Position numbers and translations under genes: made by a program
Shown here: piece after piece, positions 32,153 through 40,782 of the stretch
How the letters are laid out: each line of letters begins with the position of its first letter
Numbering within the stretch: the first letter of the stretch is position 1
Assembly: GCA_949296115.1 (NCBI GenBank)
Contig: CASFNR010000012.1
Span: 1 to 64,000 of the forward strand
Direction: 5' to 3'
Origin: an uncultured Eubacteriales bacterium
Lineage (GTDB): Bacteria > Bacillota > Clostridia > Oscillospirales > Oscillospiraceae
DNA: 64,000 bases
The notes under the pieces: generated by a model
Databases searched by the model: none
Told to the model about the DNA's origin: nothing
What the model saw: the letters and a program-made list of their open reading frames with translations, nothing else

Positions 32153-34384
32153 ATGACGAAAAAGGTCTATACCATTGAGAATCTGGACTGCGCCAACTGT
32201 GCGGCGAAAATAGAAAGCAAGTTCAACGACCACCCCCAAGTGGAAGAGGCGGTCATCACCTTCGCCACCAAGCAGCTGCGGCTGACGGCAGAAGCCCCGG
32301 ATGACCTGATTCCGGAGCTGACCCAGATCGCCCGGAGCATAGAACCGGAGGTGGAGATCCGGGAAAGAGGCGATGGGGTGCCCACCCAGAGCAGGCACCA
32401 TCATGGAGAAAGCTGCGGCTGCGGAGAAAGCTGTGAGAATTCCAGACAGGAAGGGGCCTGCGGCTGCGGAGCGCACAGCCATGGGGAGGGCTGCGGGTGC
32501 GGGGAGCACCACCATGACCACAGCTGCAGCTGTGAAGCGCATCACCACGATGACCAGGAAGCCCATGGTCAGGACAACCGGGAGGGCCTGGAGCTGCTTC
32601 TGGGCGGCGGACTGTTTCTGCTGGGGCTGCTGCTGCGGCAGAGCCTGGGCTGGGCCGCCCTCCTGGTCAGTCTGGCGGCCTATGTGGTGCTGGGCAGAGA
32701 GGTTGTGGTAACGGCCCTGAAGAATCTGGTGCGGGGCCATGTGTTCGACGAGAATTTCCTCATGTCCCTGGCTACCATCGGCGCCTTCTGCATCGGGGAA
32801 TACCCGGAAGCGGTAGGCGTGATGCTGTTCTACCGGGTGGGAGAATTCTTTGAGCACAAAGCGGTGGAACGCAGCCGCAGCCAGATCATGGAGGCGGTGG
32901 ACCTGCGGCCGGAGGTTGTTCATCTGGTAGAGGGGGAGACCGTCCGGGAAATTCCCGCCCGGGAGGCACAGGTTGGCGACCTCCTCCTGGTGCGGCCCGG
33001 CGACCGGATTCCCCTGGATGGACAGGTGGTTACCGGCACCAGCCGGCTGGACACCGCTCCCATCACCGGCGAGCCGGTGCCGGTGGGAGTGGGTCCTGGA
33101 AGCAGCGTGATTTCCGGCTGCGTCAATACCCAGGGGCAGCTGACCATGCGGGTGGAAAAACCCCTGTCCGAATCCATGGTAACCCGGATTCTGGACAGCG
33201 TGGAAAATGCTGCAGCCAGCAAGCCGAAAATGGATCGGTTTATCACCCGATTTGCCCGCATTTACACCCCGGTGGTGGTATTCGGTGCCCTGGCAACGGC
33301 AGTGATTCCCTCCCTGGTGACGGGAAACTGGAGTTATTGGGTGTACACGGCCCTGACCTTCCTGGTCATGAGCTGTCCCTGCGCCCTGGTGCTCAGCGTG
33401 CCTCTGGCCTTCTTCGCCGGAATCGGCGCAGGCAGCCGGAAAGGAATCCTCTTCAAAGGCGGACAGTCCATGGAGGCCATGGTCAAGGTTAAGACCGTGA
33501 TCGTGGACAAAACAGGCACCATCACCAAGGGAAACTTCCGGGTTCAGCAAGTGGTGGGAGATGGAGAACTGCTGCGGCTGTGCGCCAGCTGTGAGCAGCA
33601 ATCCAATCACCCCATTGCCGTCAGCATTGCGGCGGCGGCAAATGAACAGGGGCTGGAACTGCTGACTCCGGACGCGCTGGAGGAAGTGCCGGGCATGGGC
33701 ATCCGGGCGGTGCTGGACGGAGAGGAGATCCTCTGCGGCAACGCCAAGATGCTGAAGGAAGCAGGAATTCCCGTTCCTCGGATTCCCCGGGCAGGAACCC
33801 ATGTGCTGGTGGCCGTGGCGGGGCAGTACCGGGGGTACCTGGTGATTGACGATACCCTGAAACCCGGCGCAGAGCCGGCGGTGCGCAGGCTTCGGGAAAA
33901 CGACGTCGAGACGGTGATGCTCACCGGAGATACGGAGGAATCCGCCCGGGCTGTGGCCGGGGCAGTGGGTATCCGGCAGGTATACAGCGGGCTGCTGCCC
34001 CAGCAGAAGCTGGAACGGCTGCAGAGAATCCGGACGGAGCGGGGAGCCGTGATGTTCGTGGGAGACGGCATCAACGATGCGCCGGTTCTGGCCGGGGCCG
34101 ATGTAGGCGCTGCCATGGGCAGCGGCGCCGACGCCGCCATCGAAGCGGCGGATGTGGTGTTCATGACCTCGGACGTGGAGGCAATCCCTCAGGCCATGGA
34201 AATTGCCCGGTCCACCGGGAAAATTGCCTGGCAGAATGTGGTGTTCGCCCTGGCGGTAAAGCTGGGTGTGATGATCCTGGGCCTCAACGGATTTGCGTCC
34301 ATGTGGCTGGCGGTGTTTGCTGACTCCGGCGTAGCCATGCTGTGCGTACTCAACTCCATTCGACTGCTCTACAAAAAGAAGTGA
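32153..34384 (+). CDS. heavy-metal P-type ATPase (ZntA/CadA type)
   Basis: A 743-residue P1B-type ATPase. An N-terminal HMA domain has the metal motif 'NLDCANCAAK' (Cys10, Cys13). Residues about 80-140 form a linker packed with HHH, CGCG, HSH and CSC groups, a likely metal buffer. Membrane helices follow. The intramembrane 'MSCPCALVLSVPLAFFAGIG' is the CPC site, 'VIVDKTGTITKGNF' the phosphorylation site, and 'MFVGDGINDAPVLAGADVGAAMG' the hinge. The CPCAL context suggests export of Zn2+, Cd2+ or Pb2+. GGAGGAA precedes the ATG at 32153. An amidohydrolase gene follows after four bases. Confidence 0.9.
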   Translation: MTKKVYTIENLDCANCAAKIESKFNDHPQVEEAVITFATKQLRLTAEAPDDLIPELTQIARSIEPEVEIRERGDGVPTQSRHHHGESCGCGESCENSRQEGACGCGAHSHGEGCGCGEHHHDHSCSCEAHHHDDQEAHGQDNREGLELLLGGGLFLLGLLLRQSLGWAALLVSLAAYVVLGREVVVTALKNLVRGHVFDENFLMSLATIGAFCIGEYPEAVGVMLFYRVGEFFEHKAVERSRSQIMEAVDLRPEVVHLVEGETVREIPAREAQVGDLLLVRPGDRIPLDGQVVTGTSRLDTAPITGEPVPVGVGPGSSVISGCVNTQGQLTMRVEKPLSESMVTRILDSVENAAASKPKMDRFITRFARIYTPVVVFGALATAVIPSLVTGNWSYWVYTALTFLVMSCPCALVLSVPLAFFAGIGAGSRKGILFKGGQSMEAMVKVKTVIVDKTGTITKGNFRVQQVVGDGELLRLCASCEQQSNHPIAVSIAAAANEQGLELLTPDALEEVPGMGIRAVLDGEEILCGNAKMLKEAGIPVPRIPRAGTHVLVAVAGQYRGYLVIDDTLKPGAEPAVRRLRENDVETVMLTGDTEESARAVAGAVGIRQVYSGLLPQQKLERLQRIRTERGAVMFVGDGINDAPVLAGADVGAAMGSGADAAIEAADVVFMTSDVEAIPQAMEIARSTGKIAWQNVVFALAVKLGVMILGLNGFASMWLAVFADSGVAMLCVLNSIRLLYKKK

Positions 34385-34388
34385 TGCC

Positions 34389-35252
34389 ATGAAACCGACA
34401 TTTTACAACTGTGACTGCCATATTCACATGGTTCTGGACGGAGCGGACTGGAAGCGGGCCGTTGATCGGCACCGGCAGCAGCCGGAGGACGGCTGGATTC
34501 GGCAGGTACTGCGGCATTATCAGGAATTGGGATTTTCCTATCTCCGGGACGGGGGCGACCGGTGGGGCGTTGGAAAACGGGCCCGGGAACTGGCGGGGGA
34601 GTATGGCATCCGCTACCGGACCCCCTTATCCCCCTTGTGCAAGACGGGGCATTACGGCGGATTCATCGGAACCCGGTATGAAACCCTGGAAGAATACGGG
34701 GTCCTGGTGCGGAAGGCACGGGCGGAGGGAGCCGACTTTGTCAAAATCATGATCTCCGGACTGATGGATTTTGACCGGTTCGGCGTGCTCACCGAAGAGG
34801 GGCTTTCCGCCGGGGAAATCCGGGAGCTGATTCACATTGCCCATGAGGAGGGTTTCCCGGTGATGGCCCATGCCAACGGTCCCCGGACCGTGGAGGCAGC
34901 GGCCCGGGCGGGTGTGGATTCCGTGGAACACGGCGCTTATCTGGACGAAAATGCCCTGTGCGCCATGAAAGAGGCCGGGACGGTCTGGGTTCCTACCCTC
35001 TCTACCATCGGCAACCTCCGGGGAAAAGGCCGGTTCCGGGAGACAGCAGTGGAAGCCATCCTGGAAAGTGCCATGGAAAATGTCCGGCGATTTGCCGGTA
35101 TGGGGGGCTTGCTGGCCCCGGGTACCGACGCCGGCGCCTGGGCCGTGCCCCACGGAAGCCGGACGGAGTTTGCCCTGCTGGAACAGGCCCTGGAAGGCAT
35201 GGAGAGGACGTCCCTGGAACGGGGAACGGAGAAAATATGCGTGACATTCTGA
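34389..35252 (+). CDS. amidohydrolase family protein
   Basis: A 287-residue metal-dependent hydrolase of the amidohydrolase superfamily. The metal ligands look intact: 'CDCHIHMVLDG' (HxH, about residue 11), a lysine in 'ADFVKIMISGL' (about 119), 'FPVMAHANGPRTVEAA' (about 157), 'GVDSVEHGAYL' (about 178) and 'LLAPGTDAGAW' (catalytic Asp, about 242). The substrate is unknown; this size and pattern is seen in imidazolonepropionase-like and prolidase-like members. It begins four bases after the metal ATPase stop and so is co-transcribed. Two strong terminators follow. Confidence 0.8.
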   Translation: MKPTFYNCDCHIHMVLDGADWKRAVDRHRQQPEDGWIRQVLRHYQELGFSYLRDGGDRWGVGKRARELAGEYGIRYRTPLSPLCKTGHYGGFIGTRYETLEEYGVLVRKARAEGADFVKIMISGLMDFDRFGVLTEEGLSAGEIRELIHIAHEEGFPVMAHANGPRTVEAAARAGVDSVEHGAYLDENALCAMKEAGTVWVPTLSTIGNLRGKGRFRETAVEAILESAMENVRRFAGMGGLLAPGTDAGAWAVPHGSRTEFALLEQALEGMERTSLERGTEKICVTF

Positions 35253-35255
35253 TGT

Positions 35256-35289
35256 CCGGGGGGCGGTAAACCGCTCCCCGGATTTTTTT
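35256..35289 (+). terminator. first of two tandem terminators after the amidohydrolase gene
   Basis: An 11-bp stem with one G-T pair (35256-35266 with 35271-35281), TAAA loop, and a seven-T run. Confidence 0.8.
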
Positions 35290-35291
35290 AA

Positions 35292-35328
35292 GGGAAGTTG
35301 CCCGGTTCGGGGCAACTTCCCTTTTTTT
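35292..35328 (+). terminator. second tandem terminator before the phage head module
   Basis: GGGAAGTTGCCC (35292-35303) pairs with GGGCAACTTCCC (35310-35321), then seven Ts. Confidence 0.9.
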
Positions 35329-35356
35329 GCACCTAGGGATGGAAAGGAAGGGTGAT

Positions 35357-35674
35357 ATGGAAGGCAGGGAACGATCCCTGAAACAGAGAATCCGGGCCGG
35401 AGAGATCCGGAAACAGGACGTGGCACGGCGCTTGGCAGAACTGGCCTTCGCCCAGGCGAATGACTGCGCCCGGCTGGCCCTGGAGCCGGACTCCAACTTG
35501 GAAGGGTTGGACTTGACGCTGCTCAGCGAGATAAAACGCAACGAGAAAGGAACGGTGGAAATCAAACTGATCGACCGACTGAAAGCACTGGAACAGCTGG
35601 CGCAGCTGACGGTGGAGGACAAAACAGCCCTGGAGGGACTGCTTCAGGCGCTCCGGGAAGGGGAAACGGAATGA
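35357..35674 (+). CDS. phage terminase small subunit-like protein
   Basis: A 105-residue, mostly helical, charged protein located directly in front of the terminase large subunit. Its C-terminal 'VEIKLIDRLKALEQLAQLTVEDKTALEGLLQAL' resembles the oligomerisation helices of small terminase subunits. There is no confident sequence signature, so the call rests mainly on position and size. GGAAGGG precedes the ATG at 35357. The end overlaps the large subunit start by four bases. No promoter is visible between the tandem terminators and this gene. Confidence 0.6.
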   Translation: MEGRERSLKQRIRAGEIRKQDVARRLAELAFAQANDCARLALEPDSNLEGLDLTLLSEIKRNEKGTVEIKLIDRLKALEQLAQLTVEDKTALEGLLQALREGETE

Positions 35675-36945
35675 ACAAACCATCCTTTTCTCCCAAACAG
35701 CGGCGGGTTCTGAACTGGTGGATGCCGGGCAGTCCCGACTATCACCGGGAGGCCATTGTCTGCGACGGTGCGGTCCGCTCCGGAAAAACCATGGCCATGG
35801 GGCTGAGTTTTGTTCTGTGGGCTATGAGCTGCTTCAATGGGCAGCGGTTCGGCATCTGTGGAAAAACCATCGCTTCTCTGCGGCGCAACGTCCTTGCCGA
35901 CTTACTGCCCCGGCTTCAAAAATTGGGCATGGACTGGCAGGAAAAACGATCGGAAAACCTGCTGATTCTCCGCTTTCAGGGAATTGAAAATCATTTTTAT
36001 GTCTTTGGGGGACGGGATGAAAGTTCCGCCAGCCTGATTCAGGGCATTACCTTCGCCGGGGTTCTGCTGGACGAGGCGGTGCTGATGCCCCGCAGCTTCG
36101 TGGATCAGGCCTGCGCCCGGTGCTCCGTGGCGGGCAGCCGGCTGTGGTTCAACTGTAACCCCGCCGGTCCGTCCCACTGGTTCTACAAAACCTGGATTCT
36201 GGAAGCGGAAGAGCGGAACTGTCTGCGTCTGCGCTTCACCATGGAGGACAATCCCACCCTGACCGACACCATCCGCACTCGCTACAGGCGACTGTACAGC
36301 GGGGTGTTTTACCAGCGCTATATCCTGGGGCAGTGGGTTCAGGCAGAGGGACGAGTCTATGACTTCTTCACCCAGGATATGGTGGGAAAGGCGCCGGAGC
36401 ACTGCGATAAGTGGTACATTTCCTGCGACTACGGTACGGTGAATCCCACCTCCATGGGGCTGTGGGGACGCTCCGACGGGGTCTGGTATCGGGTGGAGGA
36501 ATTTTACTTCGACTCCCGGGCCCAGATGCGTCAGATGACTGACGCAGAGTACGCCGATGCCCTGAAAAATCTGGCAGGCGGGCGGCACATTACTGCAGTC
36601 ATCGTGGACCCTTCCGCAGCCAGCTTCCTGGAATTGCTCCGGCGGCAGGGCTGGCATGTCCAAAAGGCGGACAACGATGTGCTCAGGGGTATTCGGCTGA
36701 CCTCGGATTGCCTGAAGTCCGGCAGAATTGTGATCTGCGAGAAATGCCGGGACTGCCTGCGGGAGATGGAGTGCTATGTCTGGGACCTGCGGGACGGGAA
36801 CAAGGACCGGGTCCGCAAAGAACAGGACCATGCCATGGATGACATGCGCTATTTCGTATCCACAGTATTGGCGGAAAGCCAACACTCCTTTGCCGCCTGT
36901 ACGGTGGAACGAAAGACCTTGAAATCAGGGAAAGGAAGTGTCTGA
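35671..36945 (+). CDS. phage terminase large subunit
   Basis: A 424-residue PBSX/T4-type packaging ATPase-nuclease. Walker A is 'VCDGAVRSGKTMAMGLSFVLWAM' (about residues 28-50), Walker B 'FAGVLLDEAVLM' (about 128), coupling motif region 'RLWFNCNPAGPSHWFY', and an RNase H-like nuclease half with 'YISCDYGTVNPTSMGLW' and 'TAVIVDPSAASFLELLRRQGW'. It pumps phage DNA into proheads and cuts it. Length and motifs are normal, so it appears intact. It overlaps the small subunit gene and abuts the portal gene. Confidence 0.9.
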   Translation: MNKPSFSPKQRRVLNWWMPGSPDYHREAIVCDGAVRSGKTMAMGLSFVLWAMSCFNGQRFGICGKTIASLRRNVLADLLPRLQKLGMDWQEKRSENLLILRFQGIENHFYVFGGRDESSASLIQGITFAGVLLDEAVLMPRSFVDQACARCSVAGSRLWFNCNPAGPSHWFYKTWILEAEERNCLRLRFTMEDNPTLTDTIRTRYRRLYSGVFYQRYILGQWVQAEGRVYDFFTQDMVGKAPEHCDKWYISCDYGTVNPTSMGLWGRSDGVWYRVEEFYFDSRAQMRQMTDAEYADALKNLAGGRHITAVIVDPSAASFLELLRRQGWHVQKADNDVLRGIRLTSDCLKSGRIVICEKCRDCLREMECYVWDLRDGNKDRVRKEQDHAMDDMRYFVSTVLAESQHSFAACTVERKTLKSGKGSV

Positions 36946-38088
36946 TTGAAACGAAAAAAGAATCAAACCGGAGCAGTCTCAGCGGTATGCCAGCTTCGGG
37001 GGGGCAGTATCCATCCCTTCGGCGCCATGCGGGGTTTCGTCCCCTTAGGGGGCGGCGAGGAGCGGGTGTACCGGGAAATGCGGGAGGCGCTGCCGGTGCT
37101 GGATGCGGCAGTGGACAAAATGGTCCGCCTGTGCGGCGGATTCGAAGTCAAATGCCGCAGTGCCCAGGCCCAGGAGAAACTCAATGCCTTCCTGCGGATG
37201 ATGCCCTGCGGACGGGGACAGATGGGAATTGAGAGCTTCCTCAGCGGCTACCTGGACAGCCTGCTGACCTATGGCCGGGCAGTGGGAGAGCTGGTGGTGG
37301 CGGGCGGGAAGCTCCGGGCCGTCTGCTGGGGCGATGTGACCGCCCTGGAGGTGGAAGAGGGAAATGATTCCCTGGATATGGTGCTGTGGGGCCGGGATGA
37401 GCATGGCCTGATGCGGCCCCTGCCTTATCAGCATCTGCTGCTGTTCACCACCATGCATCCGGAACCTGCCCACCCCTACGGGGTGAGTATGTTCCGGGGA
37501 ATGCCATTTCTGGCGGATATTCTCCTGAAAATCTACAACACCATCGGCGTCAACTGGGAGCGGGCAGGAAATGTGCGCTACAGTGTGATCTGCAAAGGGG
37601 CGGAAAATCTGGACCCCGTCACCGCCCAGGAACGGGGGAAGGTTGTGGCAGAGCAGTGGGCCAAGGCCATGGAGGACGGAAAAAACGGCACCGTCCGGGA
37701 CTTCGTGGCAGTGGGAGATGTGGAAATCAAGGTCATTGGCGGAGAAAGCCCCATTCTGGATTCCGAGGTGCCGGTGCGGCAGATTCTGGAGCAGCTGGTG
37801 GCAAAAACCGGCCTGCCCCCCTTCCTGCTGGGGCTGAGCTGGAGCACCACCGAACGGATGAGCACCCAGCAGGCCGATCTGCTTACCAGTGAGCTTTGGG
37901 CCCTGCGCCGGGCGGTGGAGCCCGCCATGCGGAAAATCTGCCAGACTTACCTGGCCCTGGAGGGGCTGGACAACCGGGTGGAAATCCTATGGGACGACAT
38001 CAGCCTGCAGGACATCACCCAGCAGGCCCAGGCGGCGCTGTATTCCGCCCAGGCAGAAAAATACCGGGCGGAGGCGGGCCGCCCGTGA
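36946..38088 (+). CDS. phage portal protein
   Basis: A 380-residue portal of the HK97/PBSX-like group. 'YREMREALPVLDAAVDKMVRLCGGFEVKC' opens the fold; 'HLLLFTTMHPEPAHPYGVSMFRGMPFLADILLKIYNTIGVNWERAGNVRY', then 'QLVAKTGLPPFLLGLSWSTTERMSTQQADLLTSELWALRRAVEP' are the typical stem and crown segments. It forms the ring through which DNA enters the capsid. The start is TTG at 36946, directly after the terminase stop, with AAAGGAAG upstream. Confidence 0.88.
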   Translation: MKRKKNQTGAVSAVCQLRGGSIHPFGAMRGFVPLGGGEERVYREMREALPVLDAAVDKMVRLCGGFEVKCRSAQAQEKLNAFLRMMPCGRGQMGIESFLSGYLDSLLTYGRAVGELVVAGGKLRAVCWGDVTALEVEEGNDSLDMVLWGRDEHGLMRPLPYQHLLLFTTMHPEPAHPYGVSMFRGMPFLADILLKIYNTIGVNWERAGNVRYSVICKGAENLDPVTAQERGKVVAEQWAKAMEDGKNGTVRDFVAVGDVEIKVIGGESPILDSEVPVRQILEQLVAKTGLPPFLLGLSWSTTERMSTQQADLLTSELWALRRAVEPAMRKICQTYLALEGLDNRVEILWDDISLQDITQQAQAALYSAQAEKYRAEAGRP

Positions 38089-38125
38089 AGATAGATGACA
38101 GGTTCAAAATAAGGAGGTTATGGTT

Positions 38126-39022
38126 TTGCAGGTAACGAAAGCGGCGGAGGCGGCAGCCAGCGGTCAGCCCAGTCCCATGCAGCTGGCCGCAATCAACGCC
38201 CTTGCCAAAACAGCGCTGACACCGGAACAGGTGTATGTTTTTTCCCTGCGGCTGTGTGACGATCAGGCAGATCGGGATTACGAACGGTTTGACGCTGCCG
38301 CCTTGCCGGAACTGGCCCGGCTGTTCCGGGGGAAAACCGGAATTGTGGATCACTGCTGGAGCGCAGAGAATCAGATCGCCCGGATTTTTGAAACCCAGGT
38401 GGTTCAGGAGAACGGCGTCAGTTACATCAAGGCCTGGGCTTATATCCGCCGGGGAGCGGACAACGACGGCATCATCGCCGACATCGAGGCCGGCATCAAG
38501 AAAGAAGTGTCCGTGGGCTGCGCCATGGGCCGGGCGGTATGCTCCATCTGCGGCAGCGACTACGGCAGCTGCGGACACCAGAAGGGGGATTATTACGACG
38601 GGCAGCTGTGCTGCGCCATTCTGAGAGAACCCATGGACGCTTACGAATTCTCCTTCGTGGCGGTTCCCGCACAGCGGGAAGCCGGGGTGCTGAAAGCCAT
38701 GGGCAAGGGAGAAGCGGCGCTGAAAGATCTGGCGGAGCGGTTCGGTGCGCAACGGGAATACCAGTCCCTGAAAGCCCAAGCGGAACTGGGAAAACAGTTC
38801 ACCCGGCAGCTTCAGGACAGCGTGGTCCGGCTGGGTCTGGCCCTGGAACTGGGCGTTCCGGAGCCGGTGCTCCGGGGCATCGCCGCCGGAGCCCAAGCCG
38901 AGGATTTGATGGTTCTGAAAGACGCTCTGGAGGAGCGTCTGGCTGAGAGCCTGCCGGTTACCCGGCAGCTGAGCGGCGGGAATCCCCGGGACGAAAAAGT
39001 GGAAAGCGGATTCTTAATCTGA
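38126..39022 (+). CDS. probable prohead protease / scaffold protein with a cysteine cluster
   Basis: A 298-residue protein between portal and capsid genes, where prohead proteases sit. Residues about 30-190 resemble a caudovirus maturation protease ('RDYERFDAAALPELARLFRGKTGIVDHCW', 'IKKEVSVGCAMG', 'EPMDAYEFSFVAVPAQREAGV'). The C-terminal third is helical, like a fused scaffold. An unusual cluster 'CAMGRAVCSICGSDYGSC' plus a later CC interrupts the protease-like part. AAGGAGG favours TTG at 38126 over the ATG at 38120, which is too close. The family call rests on position plus partial similarity. Confidence 0.65.
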   Translation: MQVTKAAEAAASGQPSPMQLAAINALAKTALTPEQVYVFSLRLCDDQADRDYERFDAAALPELARLFRGKTGIVDHCWSAENQIARIFETQVVQENGVSYIKAWAYIRRGADNDGIIADIEAGIKKEVSVGCAMGRAVCSICGSDYGSCGHQKGDYYDGQLCCAILREPMDAYEFSFVAVPAQREAGVLKAMGKGEAALKDLAERFGAQREYQSLKAQAELGKQFTRQLQDSVVRLGLALELGVPEPVLRGIAAGAQAEDLMVLKDALEERLAESLPVTRQLSGGNPRDEKVESGFLI

Positions 39023-39051
39023 AATCATTCTGACAGGAGGAATTTATTCAA

Positions 39052-40077
39052 ATGGCTTATGACAATCTGAGACTGGAAAAGGGTATGTACCGCCAGGAAG
39101 GCATGAACTTCACCCAGGTGCTGGAGTCCCTGGACCCCAGCGAAAACTACCGGGGTACGGCGCTGGAGGGCACAGACGCCTTCCAGCGGCAGCTGAAGCG
39201 CTTTGGCATCCGAGTCAAAGGCGCCGGTTCCTCTCCCGTGGAGAAGTTCTTCCGGACCATGGACTCTGCGGTGCTGTTCCCGGAGTACATCGCCCGGACG
39301 GTGCGGCAGGGCATGGAGGAAAACGACATCCTGCCCGCCATTACCGCTACCACCACCATCATTGACGCCATGGACTACCGCTCCATCTACTCCGTTCCTA
39401 CCGATGCGGACAAGGAGCTGAAGGATGTGGAAGAGGGCGCCAGCATTCCCGAAACCGAAGTGAAAACCAAGGAACATCTGGTGAGCCTGAGCAAGCGGGG
39501 GCGGATGCTGGTGGCGTCTTATGAAGCCATCCGTTTCCAGAAGCTGGATCTGTTCAGCGTTATGCTGCGCCAGATCGGCGCACACATCCAGAAGCAGCAG
39601 CTGGCTGACGCAGTGGACGTACTGATCGACGGCGACGGAAATGACAACGAGGCAGTACAGTACACCATCGGAACCACCCCCATCTCCGGCACCAAGGGAA
39701 CTCTGGGCTACGACCAGCTGGTGGAATTCTGGGGGCAGTTCGACCCCTATACCATGAACACCCTGCTGTGCTCCACCGCCTGCATGACCAAGATGCTGAA
39801 GATTCCGGAACTTCAGAATCCCCTCACCGGGCTGAATTTCCAGGGGACCGGCAAGCTGACCACCCCGCTGGGCGCACAGCTGCACCGTACCTCTGCGGTG
39901 GCGGACGGCGTGATCATCGGCCTGGATAACCGCTACGCCCTGGAGCAGGTCCGGGCAGGGGATGTGCTGGTGGAATATGACAAGCTCATTGACCGCCAGC
40001 TGGAGCGGGCGGCCATCACCTCCATCGCAGGCTTCGGCAAAATCTGCACCGAGGCCGCCTGCGTGCTGAACGTATGA
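39052..40077 (+). CDS. phage major capsid protein
   Basis: A 341-residue HK97-fold capsid protein. 'PVEKFFRTMDSAVLFPEYIARTVRQGMEENDILPAITATTTIIDAMDYRS' starts the folded part; 'LVSLSKRGRMLVASYEAIRFQKLDLFSVMLRQIGAHIQKQQLADAVDVLI' is the long spine helix; the end 'YALEQVRAGDVLVEYDKLIDRQLERAAITSIAGFGKICTEA' is a typical P-domain strand. It forms the phage shell. ACAGGAGG precedes the ATG. The stop overlaps the next gene's ATG. Confidence 0.85.
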   Translation: MAYDNLRLEKGMYRQEGMNFTQVLESLDPSENYRGTALEGTDAFQRQLKRFGIRVKGAGSSPVEKFFRTMDSAVLFPEYIARTVRQGMEENDILPAITATTTIIDAMDYRSIYSVPTDADKELKDVEEGASIPETEVKTKEHLVSLSKRGRMLVASYEAIRFQKLDLFSVMLRQIGAHIQKQQLADAVDVLIDGDGNDNEAVQYTIGTTPISGTKGTLGYDQLVEFWGQFDPYTMNTLLCSTACMTKMLKIPELQNPLTGLNFQGTGKLTTPLGAQLHRTSAVADGVIIGLDNRYALEQVRAGDVLVEYDKLIDRQLERAAITSIAGFGKICTEAACVLNV

Positions 40078-40436
40078 TGCTGGAGGAGCGGGTTTTTATC
40101 CAGGCCGCCAGTTTGACAGGAGAACTGGAGCAGACGCAGGAAAACCTGCTGCGTCTGCTCTGCGGGGCAGCCACGGCAACCCTGGCTGCCCGCCTTCGTG
40201 CGGGTGTGACGCCGGAGGACTGTGAAAAAGAATTTCTTCAGGCTGCCAGCCTGTACGCCCTGGCAGACTTCTACAGCGCAGACCAAACCCAGTCCATTCA
40301 GCAGCTGAAGGCCGGGGATCTGACAATATATCAGGACAGCGTCAAGCAGGACGCCCGGGTCCAAAGCTTCCGTAACCAGGCCCAGGCCCTGATGGGACCA
40401 TTCCTGCGGGACCACTTCTCTTTCACGGGGGTTTGA
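40074..40436 (+). CDS. probable head-tail connector protein
   Basis: A 120-residue, mainly helical protein located directly after the major capsid gene, the usual place of gp6-like connectors that join portal and tail. 'LLRLLCGAATATLAARLRAGVTPEDCEKEFLQAASLYALADFY' fits the short helical bundle of that family; I see no diagnostic motif. It overlaps the capsid gene by four bases and is one base from the next gene, so expression is coupled. The function is inferred from gene order. Confidence 0.6.
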   Translation: MMLEERVFIQAASLTGELEQTQENLLRLLCGAATATLAARLRAGVTPEDCEKEFLQAASLYALADFYSADQTQSIQQLKAGDLTIYQDSVKQDARVQSFRNQAQALMGPFLRDHFSFTGV

Positions 40437-40437
40437 T

Positions 40438-40782
40438 ATGCGGAAACTGGTTGCAGCCGTCATGGAAAAATACGGAACCGATCTGACCCTGGTGGGAACA
40501 AATATAAACCAGACCGTACGGGGCTTTTTCTGGGCGGTCAACTCCAAGAGTTGGCAGAGCATGGAAAGCGAGGCGACCTTGCTGGGGGAGATTTTCCGGG
40601 GCCAGTACGCCTACCTGGGCCCTGCCGATGTGGAAGTCCAGGAAGGAGATACCCTGCATCTGGGGGAGCGGGTCTACCTGTTTCGCCGGGTGGAGCTGTT
40701 CTATTGCGGCAATCAGCCCCTGTACCGCTGGGGACTTTGTGTAGAAAAGGGTGTGAATGACACATGGGGAACTCAATCCTAG
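40438..40782 (+). CDS. phage head-tail joining/completion protein candidate
   Basis: A 114-residue protein, mostly beta strand by composition ('GTDLTLVGTNINQTVRGFFWAVN', 'VEVQEGDTLHLGERVYLFRRVELFYCGNQPLYRWG'). It occupies the position of head completion or stopper proteins in siphophage and PBSX-like modules. No signature motif is seen. The end overlaps the following gene by 19 bases. Confidence 0.55.
   Translation: MRKLVAAVMEKYGTDLTLVGTNINQTVRGFFWAVNSKSWQSMESEATLLGEIFRGQYAYLGPADVEVQEGDTLHLGERVYLFRRVELFYCGNQPLYRWGLCVEKGVNDTWGTQS

Noticed and set aside
32120..34390. A 756-codon minus-strand open frame opposite the metal ATPase
   Set aside because: His-rich antisense shadow of the CPC-type ATPase; no family match.
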